In this document: positions 7,103 through 16,591 of the stretch, piece after piece
How the letters are laid out: every line of letters begins with the position of its first letter
Numbering within the stretch: position 1 is the first letter of the stretch
Source: Clostridiales bacterium
GTDB taxonomy: Bacteria > Bacillota > Clostridia > Christensenellales > Aristaeellaceae
Length of the DNA: 64,000 nt
Reading direction: 5' to 3'
Assembly: GCA_004556395.1 (NCBI GenBank)
Contig: SFHK01000001.1
Coordinates: 1-64,000 of the forward strand
Made by a program: the position numbers and the translations under genes
Notes under the pieces: generated by a model
What the model saw: only the letters and a program-made list of their open reading frames with translations
The model's database searches: none
Told to the model about the DNA's origin: nothing

Positions 7103-8333
7103 TGTCGTTCAGAAGCGCCAGACGCAGAAGGTTCAGCGCGTTTTTGATGGACGCGGTGCGCACGTCCGTGCGGTCGCCCTTGAACAGGAATTCGTTGGCG
7201 AACGCGCCGTTCTTGTCGGCAAAGCCGATATACACAAGGCCGACCGGCTTCTCGGGCGTGCCGCCGTCGGGGCCGGCGATGCCGGTCACGGACAGCGCAT
7301 AGTCGGCGTTGCTGCGCGCGCGGGCACCCTGCGCCATTTCCTGCGCACAGGCACGGCTCACGGCGCCGTAGCGCGCCAGCGTCGCGGGATTCACGCCCAG
7401 AAGGCGCTGCTTGGCTTCGTTGGAATAGGTGATGTAGCTCTCGTCAAACACGTCCGACGCGCCGGGCTGGTCGACCAGCGCCGAGGCAAGCATGCCGCCG
7501 GTGCAGCTTTCGGCGAACGAAACTTTGCGGTGACGCTCCTTGAGCAGGCTCAAAACGACGTGCGGAAGATTCTCCGTCAGACCCTCGCCATACAGCGCGT
7601 CGCCCATGCGGCGGCGAATTTCGTTCTCGACGGGATCGAGCACGGGGGAGGGATCCTCGTCCATGCCGCACATGACCGACAGGCGCGCCGTGGTCTCGGC
7701 GGTGGAGCAATACAGTGCCAGCGTGGGCGTGCCCAGATGGAACAGATCCATCAGCTGCGTTTCCACGATGGATTCACCGGCAAAGATGTGCAGGTAGCGG
7801 GAAATCAGCGTCTGTCCGCTCTTCTTCTGAAGATAGGGATACAGCGAATTTTCGAACATCACCTTCAGCTCGCTCGGCGGGCCGGGGAGCACGGCGACAG
7901 TCTTGTCGTCCTTCTCGATGATGCAGCCGGGCGCGGTGCCGTTCAGGTTCGGCATGATGATCGAACCCTCGGGAATCAGCGCCTGCTTCAGGTTATTGTC
8001 GGTCATGACCTTGCCGGCGCGTTCGGCAAAGTCGCGAATGTGAATCAGGCTGGCTTCGTCCTGAATCAGCTTGAGTCCGAAGTGCGCCGCGACGGTTTCC
8101 TTCGTCAGATCGTCCTCCGTGGGCCCAAGGCCGCCGGTGGTGATGACGAAATCGCTGCGGGAAAGCGCCGTGGCCAGCGCTTCGTCGAGACGGCCGACGT
8201 TATCGCCCACGACGGTGTGGCGATAGACTGAAATGCCCAGCGCGCTCAGGCGCTGCGAGATGTACTGCGCGTCGGTGTTGGCAACCTGCCCCATGAGCAG
8301 CTCCGTTCCTACGGAAAGGATTTCGCATACCAT
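7092..8333 (-). CDS. cinA: CinA: ADP-ribose/NMN amidohydrolase-type protein
   Basis: About 413 residues. The N-terminal half is the MoaB/MogA-like domain (TTGGLGPTEDD near residue 70; a COG1058-type pyrophosphatase in relatives). The C-terminal half is the CinA-C/PncC nicotinamide-nucleotide amidohydrolase domain, with SFAESCTGGMLASALVD and GIAGPDGGTPEKPVG. ATG 8333 is chosen as the start; a GTG at 8348 that overlaps the pgsA stop is the alternative, and neither has a good SD. pgsA-cinA is a standard Firmicute pair, usually followed by recA; here a TetM-like gene follows. Confidence 0.92.
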   Translation of the reverse strand: MVCEILSVGTELLMGQVANTDAQYISQRLSALGISVYRHTVVGDNVGRLDEALATALSRSDFVITTGGLGPTEDDLTKETVAAHFGLKLIQDEASLIHIRDFAERAGKVMTDNNLKQALIPEGSIIMPNLNGTAPGCIIEKDDKTVAVLPGPPSELKVMFENSLYPYLQKKSGQTLISRYLHIFAGESIVETQLMDLFHLGTPTLALYCSTAETTARLSVMCGMDEDPSPVLDPVENEIRRRMGDALYGEGLTENLPHVVLSLLKERHRKVSFAESCTGGMLASALVDQPGASDVFDESYITYSNEAKQRLLGVNPATLARYGAVSRACAQEMAQGARARSNADYALSVTGIAGPDGGTPEKPVGLVYIGFADKNGAFANEFLFKGDRTDVRTASIKNALNLLRLALLNDNDR

Positions 8334-8344
8334 ATGTATCACAC

Positions 8345-8905
8345 TCACATATCTTTAATGTATTCGCGATTGTTCCAGATGTAGCAGAAGCCCGACCACA
8401 GCGTCAGCGCCAGCGAGATGTACATCATGATGTCCGTCAGCACCTGCCAGATGGGATGCACGGCGGGATCGAGCGCCTTGATCGGAATCAGAAGCAGCGC
8501 CATCGGCACGTAGATCATCTGCGTGATCGTCTTGAGCTTGCCCCAGATGCCCGCGGCGATAACCTTGCCCTTGCCGGAGGCGACCAGACGGAAGCCGCTC
8601 ACGATGAATTCGCGCGCGAGCATCAGAATGCACACCCAGCCGGGCATGCGCTGCTGCTCCACCAGCATCACGAAGGCACTCATCACCAGCAGCTTGTCGG
8701 CGATGGGGTCCATGAACTTGCCGAAATCCGTCACCAGATTGCGCGAGCGGGCAATGCGGCCGTCGAGCAGGTCGGTGATGGAGGCGGAGATGAACAGCAC
8801 GAGCGCCAGCACCTGACAGACCGGGTACTTCTCAAAGTATACGAACACAACGAAAAAGGGCACGAGCAGGATGCGCAGCATCGTCAGCTTGTTCGGAAGA
8901 TTCAT
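8345..8905 (-). CDS. pgsA: CDP-diacylglycerol--glycerol-3-phosphate 3-phosphatidyltransferase
   Basis: A 186-residue membrane enzyme of the CDP-alcohol phosphatidyltransferase family that makes phosphatidylglycerol phosphate, the first committed step to phosphatidylglycerol. The signature DG-x2-AR-x8-G-x3-D-x3-D is seen as DGRIAR then GKFMDPIADK (about residues 47-72). Hydrophobic segments near 10-40, 75-95, 120-140 and 155-175 fit the family fold. The ATG overlaps the rimO stop by 4 bp (ATGA), so it is coupled to rimO in the ftsK-rimO-pgsA-cinA operon. Confidence 0.95.
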   Translation of the reverse strand: MNLPNKLTMLRILLVPFFVVFVYFEKYPVCQVLALVLFISASITDLLDGRIARSRNLVTDFGKFMDPIADKLLVMSAFVMLVEQQRMPGWVCILMLAREFIVSGFRLVASGKGKVIAAGIWGKLKTITQMIYVPMALLLIPIKALDPAVHPIWQVLTDIMMYISLALTLWSGFCYIWNNREYIKDM

Positions 8906-10218
8906 TCCTCGATCACTCCCATCAGATCGTAGGCGTCGGCTCCGGTGATGCGAACGCGCACATACTCGCCGGGCGTGAGCTTCTTGTCGGCCGCAATGCG
9001 GATTACGCCGTCGCTCTCGGGCGCTTCCAGCGCGCTGCGGGCGATGTACGCGCCGTCCTCTTCGCCGTCGATCAGCGCTTCCACGACGCTGCCGATGCGA
9101 GATTCGTTGATTACCGCCGAAATCGCCTGCTGCGCCATCATCAGGTCGTCCAGACGCTGGTTCTTCACGTCCTCGTCCACCTGATCGGGCATCGTGCAGG
9201 CGGGCGTGCCTTCCTCCGGCGAATAGGTAAACGCGCCCAGACGCTCGAACCGGCTTTCCTTCACGAAGTTCATCAGCGTTTCAAACTGCGCGTCCGTCTC
9301 GCCGGGGAAGCCGACGATCATCGTCGTGCGCACGAGAATGCCGTATTCATGGCACTTTTTGATGAGCGCGCGAATTTCCTCGCTCGTGCCGCGGCGGTTC
9401 ATGCGCTTGAGAAGCTCGTCGTCAATGTGCTGAAGCGGCAGATCCATGTATTTCACAATCTTGTCGTTGTCGCGAATCTCGCGCAGCAGCTCGTCCGTCA
9501 CCGTGTCCGGATAGCAATAGAGCACGCGCACCCAGTGCACGCCGGGAATCTCGCTGGCTTCGCGCAGAAGGCGGGGGAGAAGCAGCGTGTGCTCCGGGAA
9601 ATCGTTGCCGTAGCGCGACGTATCCTGCGCGATGAAAATCAGCTCTGTCACGCCGCGGGCAGCGAGCGCCCGGCATTCTTCCATTATGTCGTCGTACGGC
9701 CGCGAGCGATACGGCCCGCGAATCAGCGGAATCGCGCAATAGGCGCAGCGGTTGCTGCACCCATCCGAAATCTTCACATAGGCGGAATAGGAGGGCGTAG
9801 TCAACACGCGCTCCGCCTTCAGAAAGCGCTCGCCGTCGCCCGTGCACATCGGCCGCGCGCCGCCGTCGGCTTCCTTCAGGAACTCAAAAATGCGGCCGTA
9901 ATCGCTCACGCCCATGAGGCCGTCCACCTCGGGAATCTCCTGCTTCAAAGCGTCCGGATAGCGCTGGGAAAGACAGCCGGTCACGAACAGCTTTTTGAGC
10001 CTGCCCGTCTTTTTGTATTCGGCCATTTCAAAAATGGCGTCGATGGATTCTTCCTTCGCGGATTCGATGAAGCCGCAGGTGTTCACGAAGATGATTTCCG
10101 CCTCGGCAGGGTCGGAAACAATCTCGTACCCGTGCTTCGCGAGCATGCCCAGCAGAACCTCGCTGTCCACGCGGTTCTTGCAGCAGCCCAGAGAAATCAT
10201 GCCGACTTTGGTAGCCAT
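8902..10218 (-). CDS. rimO: ribosomal protein S12 methylthiotransferase RimO
   Basis: A 438-residue radical-SAM methylthiotransferase that modifies an aspartate of ribosomal protein S12. Domains in order are an N-terminal UPF0004 domain (GMISLGCCKNRVDSE, with Cys residues for the auxiliary cluster at about 12, 48 and 82), a radical-SAM core with CSNRCAYC (CxxxCxxC, about residue 155), and a C-terminal TRAM domain. The DGCSNRCAYCAIPLIRG context favours RimO over MiaB. SD AAAGGAG lies upstream of the ATG. It follows ftsK by 24 bp. Confidence 0.95.
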   Translation of the reverse strand: MATKVGMISLGCCKNRVDSEVLLGMLAKHGYEIVSDPAEAEIIFVNTCGFIESAKEESIDAIFEMAEYKKTGRLKKLFVTGCLSQRYPDALKQEIPEVDGLMGVSDYGRIFEFLKEADGGARPMCTGDGERFLKAERVLTTPSYSAYVKISDGCSNRCAYCAIPLIRGPYRSRPYDDIMEECRALAARGVTELIFIAQDTSRYGNDFPEHTLLLPRLLREASEIPGVHWVRVLYCYPDTVTDELLREIRDNDKIVKYMDLPLQHIDDELLKRMNRRGTSEEIRALIKKCHEYGILVRTTMIVGFPGETDAQFETLMNFVKESRFERLGAFTYSPEEGTPACTMPDQVDEDVKNQRLDDLMMAQQAISAVINESRIGSVVEALIDGEEDGAYIARSALEAPESDGVIRIAADKKLTPGEYVRVRITGADAYDLMGVIEE

Positions 10219-10242
10219 GGGATTACTCCTTTACTGAACGGA

Positions 10243-13209
10243 TTACTCCGCATCGATGTCGTCTTCGCCGTCCTCGCCGAACAGCTCGCGGTATTGCTCG
10301 CGCGTGATCAGCACCTCGCGTGATTTGGAGCCCTCGGACTGGCTGACCAGCCCGCGCGCGGCCATTTCGTCGATCAGGCGCCCCGCGCGCGCGTAGCCCA
10401 CGCGCAGCTTGCGCTGAAGCATGCTGATGGAAGCCTGTCCGGCGTCGACCACGTACTTGACCGCCACCGCGAACAGCTCGTCCACCGTATTCTCTTCCTG
10501 ATCCTTGTTCTTGTCGTTCTTCTCCGCGTCGGAGAGCACGGCGTTTTCCATGTGCTCCAGAATCTCCTCGTCGAACTGCACCGACTGCGTGTTCGAAATG
10601 TAGTCGACCACCGCCTGCACTTCGCTTTCGCTGACCCACGCGCCCTGAATGCGCAGGGGCTTGTTGCGGTCGGAGGGGAGATAGAGCATATCGCCGCGTC
10701 CCAGCAGCTTTTCCGCGCCGTAGCTGTCCAGAATGGTACGGCTGTCCACGCCGCTGGCGACGGTGAACGCGATTCGCGTGGGGATGTTCGCCTTGATGAC
10801 GCCGGTGATGATGTCGACCGACGGACGCTGCGTGGCAATGACCAGATGGATACCGGCGGCGCGCGCCAGCTGCGCCAGACGGTTGATGGCTTCCTCGACG
10901 TCGCGCGGGGCGGTCATCATCAGGTCGGCCAGCTCGTCGACGATCAGCACGATCTGCGGCATCGGCTTTTCGTCCGGCGGGAGCTTCTGGTTGTAGCTTT
11001 GAATATTCTTCGCGCCGTGCTCGGCAAACGTCTTGTAGCGGCGCGTCATTTCGGCGACCGCCCAGTCGAGCGCGCTGGCGGCCTTCTTGGGATCGGTCAC
11101 GACCGGCACCAGCAGGTGGGGAATGGTGTTGTAGGCGTTCAATTCCACCATCTTGGGGTCGATCAGGATCATCTTCACCTCGTCCGGCGTAGCGCGGTAG
11201 AGGATGGAGATGATAATGGCGTTGATGCACACCGATTTACCGGAGCCCGTCTGTCCGGCGATCAGCACGTGCGGCATGCTGGCAAGATCGGCGACGATGT
11301 ATTTGCCGCTGTTATCCTTGCCGAGACCCACCGCCAGCCGGGACGCGGCCTTGCGCGCTTCCGGAGACTCCAGCACGTCGCGCAGATGCACGACCTCTTT
11401 TTTCACGTTCGGCACCTCCACACCCACGGCGCTCTTGCCCGGGATGGGCGCTTCGATGCGCACGGAAACCGCCGCCAGCGCCATGGCAATGTCGTCGGCA
11501 TAGGAGGAAATGCGGCTCACCTTGATGCCGGGCGCGGGCAGGAACTCAAAGCGCGTGACCGCCGGGCCGTGCGAAACGCCGGTCAGCTTCACAGGAATGG
11601 AGAAGCTTTGCAGCGTGCGAATCAGCGTTTCCGCGCGCTTCATGTCCTCCGCGTCATAGCCGGAGGCGTTCTTCTCCACAGGCTCGCCGGCCTCCATCAG
11701 GTCGATCGGCGGGAAATCGTATTCGTCGTCCACGGGGAGGTTCTTCATGTCGGGCAGCTTGGCCGCGGGAATGTGCTCCGGCTTCGGCGTGGACCGATAA
11801 TGCTTTTCAAAGTAGGAAGGCTGCGGCTCGGCCGGAACGCGCTTCTTCGGCTCCGGTTTAACTTCCTTTTCCTCCACGCGGGGCGCGGAGCGGGAAGCGC
11901 GGGGCGCGGGGGAGACATCCGGGTCAAAGCTGGCCGCGCCGCGCTTCGCGGGCGCTTCGGTCGCCGCCGCGCGGGCGCGCACGGACTCGCCCACGGTAAA
12001 CAGCTCGTCGGCGGTAAGCTTCTTTTCCTTTCGCTCCGGCTTCGCCTGAGGAGCCTTCTCTTCCGCGTCGTCGTTCAGGCGATAGGTCAGCACCGGCTTC
12101 GGCTTGCGCGAATGATCGCCCAGCGCGTTCTTCACATAATCCGAATTGCGCTTTTCGGCGGTCTCGTTGCGCACGGCTTCCATCAGCTCGATTTTTTCGA
12201 TTTTGATTTCGGGCTTCTCCGGCGCAGGCTCCGCGGCGGGCTCCACAACCGGCTTCTTCGCGCGGCTCGAGGGCTTGCGCGCGGGACGCTTGGCATAGGC
12301 GGACGCGCCGTAACCGTCCTCGCGGGTGGGGTTCACCTCGGGAATGGTCTCTTCATTTCCGGGCGCGCGCACCGGCGTTACGCGGGGCGGCATGCCGTCG
12401 CGGGACAGCTTGGGAATGCGGATGGGCGCGCCCGTGTCGACGCTGCCCTCGCTGATGTCGTCCACAAACAGCGAATCGCCGCGTCTGGAAACGGAACGGC
12501 CGGACTTTCGAACGAAAACCGGTTCGGCCGACGGCTTCTTTTTGGCAGCCGACGGCTTTTTCACAAACGGACGAACCTCCTTCGTGGGTGCGGACGCTTC
12601 CTTCTCGCGCGGCGGGCGCGCGCTGCGCATCTCGCTCACCTTTTCGCTCAGGCGGCGAAGGGAAACCAGACGCATGCTGATCAGAAGCAGGACGGCGCAT
12701 ACGATTGCAATAAGCAGCGTGCCCCACTGGCCGATCAGGCTCTGAATGGGGCGGGAGAACAGCGCGCCGAGCAGGCCGCCGCCGGCGTGCTCCTTCCACG
12801 CCATGGAGAGGAAATTGATGTAGCCGGAAATACGCATCCGGCGGGCGATGCGTTCGCAGGAAAACGCCTCCACGGCGCTCAGCAGGCACAGCTCAAACAG
12901 GAAGATGAGCAGAAACATCTTCGCAAGCTGGTTCTTCTGCCCGTTCGAGCGATAGGCAAGCACGCCCGCCCACGCAAACATGATGGGGAGCGTCCAACCC
13001 ATGGAGCCGACGAGACCGGAAACGGTCTGCTTCAGGGTGTAAAGGCTGGAATATTCGTCCGGCCGGATGCAGGCGATGAACAGCGTCAGCGCCGCCAGAC
13101 CGATCATCAATATAAACGCGAAATCGCGCCGGGTATCCATCTCCTGCGCCTTCTTGCTGCGCGCAGTCGTCTTTCCGCCCCGCGCCGCGGGCTTTGCGGT
13201 TCGTCCCAT
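10243..13209 (-). CDS. ftsK: DNA translocase FtsK/SpoIIIE
   Basis: A 988-residue translocase that pumps chromosomal DNA through the division or sporulation septum. The N-terminus has a basic patch and about four membrane segments within residues 25-175. A long, charged, Pro/Lys/Glu-rich linker follows (about 185-470), then the alpha/beta motor with Walker A GQTGSGKSV and Walker B IVLIVDELADLM, and a C-terminal gamma winged helix (KLRVGYARAGRLIDEM) that reads orienting sequences. The start at 13209 is chosen because GCGGAGGG sits just before it; the frame is open for 9 more codons upstream. It leads the operon into rimO, pgsA and cinA. A spore-former would use it in both division and forespore DNA import. 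Confidence 0.95.
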   Translation of the reverse strand: MGRTAKPAARGGKTTARSKKAQEMDTRRDFAFILMIGLAALTLFIACIRPDEYSSLYTLKQTVSGLVGSMGWTLPIMFAWAGVLAYRSNGQKNQLAKMFLLIFLFELCLLSAVEAFSCERIARRMRISGYINFLSMAWKEHAGGGLLGALFSRPIQSLIGQWGTLLIAIVCAVLLLISMRLVSLRRLSEKVSEMRSARPPREKEASAPTKEVRPFVKKPSAAKKKPSAEPVFVRKSGRSVSRRGDSLFVDDISEGSVDTGAPIRIPKLSRDGMPPRVTPVRAPGNEETIPEVNPTREDGYGASAYAKRPARKPSSRAKKPVVEPAAEPAPEKPEIKIEKIELMEAVRNETAEKRNSDYVKNALGDHSRKPKPVLTYRLNDDAEEKAPQAKPERKEKKLTADELFTVGESVRARAAATEAPAKRGAASFDPDVSPAPRASRSAPRVEEKEVKPEPKKRVPAEPQPSYFEKHYRSTPKPEHIPAAKLPDMKNLPVDDEYDFPPIDLMEAGEPVEKNASGYDAEDMKRAETLIRTLQSFSIPVKLTGVSHGPAVTRFEFLPAPGIKVSRISSYADDIAMALAAVSVRIEAPIPGKSAVGVEVPNVKKEVVHLRDVLESPEARKAASRLAVGLGKDNSGKYIVADLASMPHVLIAGQTGSGKSVCINAIIISILYRATPDEVKMILIDPKMVELNAYNTIPHLLVPVVTDPKKAASALDWAVAEMTRRYKTFAEHGAKNIQSYNQKLPPDEKPMPQIVLIVDELADLMMTAPRDVEEAINRLAQLARAAGIHLVIATQRPSVDIITGVIKANIPTRIAFTVASGVDSRTILDSYGAEKLLGRGDMLYLPSDRNKPLRIQGAWVSESEVQAVVDYISNTQSVQFDEEILEHMENAVLSDAEKNDKNKDQEENTVDELFAVAVKYVVDAGQASISMLQRKLRVGYARAGRLIDEMAARGLVSQSEGSKSREVLITREQYRELFGEDGEDDIDAE

Positions 13210-13243
13210 ATTCCCTCCGCATATCAATACTTTCACAGAATCT

Positions 13244-13272
13244 ATTATACATCAAGCACGCCAAAAATGCAA
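13244..13272 (-). promoter_or_regulatory. promoter of the ftsK operon
   Basis: On the minus strand TTGCAT (13272-13267), a 17-bp spacer, and a perfect TATAAT (13249-13244), about 35 bp before the ftsK start. The remaining 150 bp towards the divergent gene at 13434 are GC-rich and show no clear second promoter. Confidence 0.75.
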
Positions 13273-13433
13273 CCTTTCGCAAAGGCCACGCGTGTGGAAT
13301 CCGGTTGGGTCACATGTGCGCACACGCGGGAAAAAGGTTGTCAGCCGCGGGCGAAAACCGCGCGAACGCGCACATGCGGGGGAACCGGCGCATATGGATG
13401 AGAAGGAATGCCGGAAGGAAAGGAGAAATGCAA

Positions 13434-14081
13434 GTGGCATATGCAAAGAATACCCGCCGCCCGGGCCGCTGGCGCGAAGAGGCGGAAAAACAGAGCTACG
13501 GCGCGCTGAACGCCATCGGCGGCATGAACCGCTCGGGTCGTTACATTTATTCGCCGTGGGATCACTGCCTGCGGCCGCCGATTGATCCCGTGTACCGCGG
13601 CCCCTGCCCGCCGAATCCGGACGGAACCGATCTGGAGGACGTGTACGGCAGCTTCTATCAGGACGGCACGCTGACGATCAATTCGTCCTCGCCCTCGGTG
13701 AACACCCCGGACGGCGTGACCTTCTATCGGATGGAAATGAACTCCACGGCGATCATCAGCGAGGAGGGTCTGATCAAGGAGCGCACGCGCCTGATCGTGC
13801 TCGACCGCGGCGTCTACGTCGTGAACTACAACTTCCGCGTGCCCGCCACGGAGACGGTCACGGGAACGATCGCCCTGCTTTACGACCGCGAAATCGTCCC
13901 GGCGATGGTGACGGAAATCAACAAGGACATTACCGGCATCGGGCAGGCTGTGTCGGCCACGTCGATCATCGAGGTGGATTCCGACGGCGCGGAGTTGATT
14001 CTCGGCTCCACCGCGCAGTTCCAGCTGACCCCGGCGAGCTATTCGCCGATTCTGACCTTCACGATCTTCTCCATTGCCTGA
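13434..14081 (+). CDS. BclA-C-like jelly-roll protein, possible spore-surface protein
   Basis: 215 residues from a GTG at 13434 with AAAGGAG 8 bp upstream (ATG 13428 is in frame but only 2 bp from the SD). The first 75 residues are Arg/Pro/Tyr-rich and unlike a signal peptide. From about residue 90 comes an alternating beta-strand domain (LIVLDRGVYVVNYNFRV, then TGTIALLYD and FQLTPASYSPILTFTIFSIA) that resembles the C-terminal TNF/C1q-like domain of BclA exosporium glycoproteins. There is no collagen GXX stretch. A role on the spore surface is inferred from the fold only. It stands alone between convergent and divergent minus-strand genes. Confidence 0.55.
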   Translation: MAYAKNTRRPGRWREEAEKQSYGALNAIGGMNRSGRYIYSPWDHCLRPPIDPVYRGPCPPNPDGTDLEDVYGSFYQDGTLTINSSSPSVNTPDGVTFYRMEMNSTAIISEEGLIKERTRLIVLDRGVYVVNYNFRVPATETVTGTIALLYDREIVPAMVTEINKDITGIGQAVSATSIIEVDSDGAELILGSTAQFQLTPASYSPILTFTIFSIA

Positions 14082-14088
14082 ATGAAAC

Positions 14089-14116
14089 GGAGCCGCGGTT
14101 CTTTCGCCGCGGCTCC
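14089..14116. terminator. hairpin between convergent genes
   Basis: GGAGCCGCGG and CCGCGGCTCC form a perfect 10-bp stem with loop TTCTTTCG. It has no clear T-run on either side, so it is a weak intrinsic terminator for the gene ending at 14081 and for the HAD gene ending at 14129. Confidence 0.5.
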
Positions 14117-14128
14117 GCGCTGCGGCGC

Positions 14129-14902
14129 TCAGCCGGGAATTTCGCCGACGCCCTTCAGAATCAGGCGGGGACGATAGGGGAACTTCTTCACGTCGTTCAG
14201 GTCGGTCACACCGGAGAGCACGAGCACGGTATCCAGACCGGTTTCGATGCCCGCCACGATGTCGGTATCCATGCGGTCGCCGATCATGACCACGTCCTCG
14301 GAGTGCGCGCCCAGAATGCGCAGACCGGTGCGCATCATCAGCGGGTTCGGCTTTCCGACGAAGTAGGCGGACTGGCCGGTGGCCATTTCAATCGGCGCGA
14401 TCATGGCGCGGCAGGCGGGAATTATGCCGTCCTCGGACGGGCCAGTCAGGTCGCTGTTCGTGCCAATCAGCTTCGCGCCGCGCGAGACCAGCCGCACGGC
14501 CTTCAGGATGTTCTCATAGTTGTAGGTGTTGCCCTCGCCCACGACGACGTAATCGGGATCGACATCGTTCATCGTGATGTCCGCGTCGTGCAGCGCCATG
14601 ATCAGACCCGCGCCGCCGATGACATAGGCGCTGCATCCGGGCGCCTGACTGCTGATGAAACGCGCGGTCGCCTGCGCGCTGGTGTAGAAGTGGCTCTCGT
14701 CCACGTCCAGCCCCATGCGCTTGAGCTTCTGCTGAAGTTCGCGCGGCGAACGCTCGGAAGCATTCGTGAGAAACAGAAAGCTCTTTTCCTCCCGATACAG
14801 CCAGTCTACAAATTCCTTCACGCCGGGCAGAATCTTGTTGCCGTGGTAGATCACGCCGTCCATATCGCAGATAAAGCCCTTTTTGTTTCTCAGTTCATCC
14901 AT
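14129..14902 (-). CDS. HAD-IIA family hydrolase (NagD-like phosphatase)
   Basis: A 257-residue phosphatase of the NagD/p-nitrophenylphosphatase group. Motif I is CDMDGVIY with the nucleophile Asp13 and the acid/base Asp15; motif II is LTNAS (about 48); the C2-type cap follows; motif IV is MIGDRMDTDI near residue 205. Family members hydrolyse nucleotide and sugar phosphates. AGGAAAGGAAA precedes the ATG. It begins 27 bp after phoR, so it is probably the last gene of the pst-pho operon and may be induced when phosphate is scarce. Confidence 0.88.
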   Translation of the reverse strand: MDELRNKKGFICDMDGVIYHGNKILPGVKEFVDWLYREEKSFLFLTNASERSPRELQQKLKRMGLDVDESHFYTSAQATARFISSQAPGCSAYVIGGAGLIMALHDADITMNDVDPDYVVVGEGNTYNYENILKAVRLVSRGAKLIGTNSDLTGPSEDGIIPACRAMIAPIEMATGQSAYFVGKPNPLMMRTGLRILGAHSEDVVMIGDRMDTDIVAGIETGLDTVLVLSGVTDLNDVKKFPYRPRLILKGVGEIPG

Positions 14903-14929
14903 GCTTTTTCGTTTCCTTTCCTATTATAA

Positions 14930-16591
14930 TCAGCCGTTCTTGGGAAGAACCGCGCGCACGCACGTGCCCTCGCCGGTCGCGCTGCGCAGTTCAACCTTTC
15001 CGTGGTGATACATCACCGCGTGCTTGACGATGGACAGCCCCAGTCCCGTGCCGCCGGAGGCCTTGGAATGGCTCTTGTCCACGCGGTAGAAGCGCTCGAA
15101 CACGCGGCTCTGGTCCGCGTCCGGAATGCCGATGCCGGTATCCTGCACGGTCAGCGCCGTGTTTTCGCCCTCGGTTTCCACCTTCACAAAAACGCTGCCG
15201 CCGTCGCGGTTGTATTTCACGGCGTTTTCGCACAGGTTGAACGCGATTTCGGAAATCAGGCGGCGCACGCCGTGCACGATGGCGGGCGTTCCGTCCACCG
15301 TCATGGTGATTCCGCGCTTCGCGGCTTCGTCCGAAAGGTTCAAAACGGCTTCCTTCGCGGCGGCCAGCACGTCCACGTCCTCGCGGGGCATTACGTCGCC
15401 CTCGTCCAGCTGCGACAGGCGGATGATGTCGCCGATCAGCGTGACCATGCGCGAAGCCTCGCTGTGAATGTGCTCCACAAAGCGCGGCACATCCTGCGGC
15501 TGCACCATGCCGTTTTCAATCAGCTCGGCACTGCCGATGATGCCCTGAAGCGGCGTTTTCAGCTCGTGGGATACGTTCGCGGTGAACTCGCGGCGGTTGC
15601 GCTCGGCGTATTCACGCTCAGTAATGTCAAAGGCGAGGAGCACGGTGCCGATGGGCGCGCCGCTCGATTCGATGCGGCTGATGTCAAACTGATACATGCG
15701 CCCGCGATGCGCCCGCCGAATCTCGGCGTGCCCGTCGGCGCGCGCCTTTCCAAGCGCGTGGGTCATGTCCGGGTCGCGGTCGATGGTCAGGAAATCCCTC
15801 CCCATGCAGTCGCCATTCACGGCGAACACATCCTTCGCCGCGGCGTTGATGGAAAGAATGCGCTCGTTTTCGTCCAGCAGCACAAGGCCTTCCTTCATGC
15901 TGCCGATCGTCTGGTTGAACTCGTCCGTCTTCTTCCTGAGCGCCCGAAGCTGCGCGGCGTTTTCCACGCGCTGCTCATGAATGCGCCGGAGCAGGGGAGA
16001 GAGCTCGGCGTATGCGGCGGCGTTATCCAGCGGATGGTCGAGATCCAGATGATTTAGAGGCTCCACGATGCGGTTGGAAATGCGCCTGGCGAGGAAGCTC
16101 GAAAGAATCAGCGCGAGCACGAACACCAGCAGCGCAGGCTGCACAACGCCCAGCGCCAGATAGCCGGTCGTCGCGCCGCTGATGGACATGCGCAGCACGC
16201 TTCCGTCTGTCAGGCGGCGAGCGTAATAGATGGTCTTCTCGAGCAGCGTCGTGGAATAGCGCGTGCTCCTGCCCTCGCCGGTTTCCAGCGCGCGCTTCAC
16301 CTCTTCGCGCCCGGCGTGATTTTCTTCGGGCGTGTCGGGACGAATGGTATCGTACAGCACCGTGCCGTCGGCGGCGATCCACGTGATTCGATAATCACCG
16401 GGCTTCACCGTCTGAAGATAGCTTTCGCCGTAGTTTTCCACGCCCGCGGCGGCAAGGCTCAGCTCGTCGCCCAGCTGGCGCTCCTGCACGCCGGCGAAAT
16501 ATTCATACAGATAGCTCATGATAATCAGAAGGCTTGCGAGCAGCACCGCCGCCGCCACGAGCAGGATGGAGCGGAAGATTTTATGACTCAT
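14930..16591 (-). CDS. phoR: phosphate-regulon sensor histidine kinase PhoR
   Basis: 553 residues. A membrane segment at about 8-28, an extracytoplasmic domain to about 150, a second membrane segment at 153-172, a HAMP-like linker, a PAS domain (about 220-320), then HisKA with the phospho-acceptor in NVSHELKTPL, and HATPase_c with N (CENAVKYN), G1 (DTGIGIP) and G2 (GTGLGLSIV) boxes. It phosphorylates the response regulator encoded just upstream, whose stop it overlaps by 11 bp. Position after phoU and phoP in a pst operon identifies it as PhoR rather than another PAS kinase. Confidence 0.93.
   Translation of the reverse strand: MSHKIFRSILLVAAAVLLASLLIIMSYLYEYFAGVQERQLGDELSLAAAGVENYGESYLQTVKPGDYRITWIAADGTVLYDTIRPDTPEENHAGREEVKRALETGEGRSTRYSTTLLEKTIYYARRLTDGSVLRMSISGATTGYLALGVVQPALLVFVLALILSSFLARRISNRIVEPLNHLDLDHPLDNAAAYAELSPLLRRIHEQRVENAAQLRALRKKTDEFNQTIGSMKEGLVLLDENERILSINAAAKDVFAVNGDCMGRDFLTIDRDPDMTHALGKARADGHAEIRRAHRGRMYQFDISRIESSGAPIGTVLLAFDITEREYAERNRREFTANVSHELKTPLQGIIGSAELIENGMVQPQDVPRFVEHIHSEASRMVTLIGDIIRLSQLDEGDVMPREDVDVLAAAKEAVLNLSDEAAKRGITMTVDGTPAIVHGVRRLISEIAFNLCENAVKYNRDGGSVFVKVETEGENTALTVQDTGIGIPDADQSRVFERFYRVDKSHSKASGGTGLGLSIVKHAVMYHHGKVELRSATGEGTCVRAVLPKNG

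Noticed and set aside
10552..13401. A 949-codon open frame antisense to ftsK
   Set aside because: It is the mirror of a high-GC gene, has no SD and no recognisable domain; similar long antisense frames lie opposite the Ig/caspase gene (35290-38571), the ABC exporter (29744-32692) and purA/pyrG.
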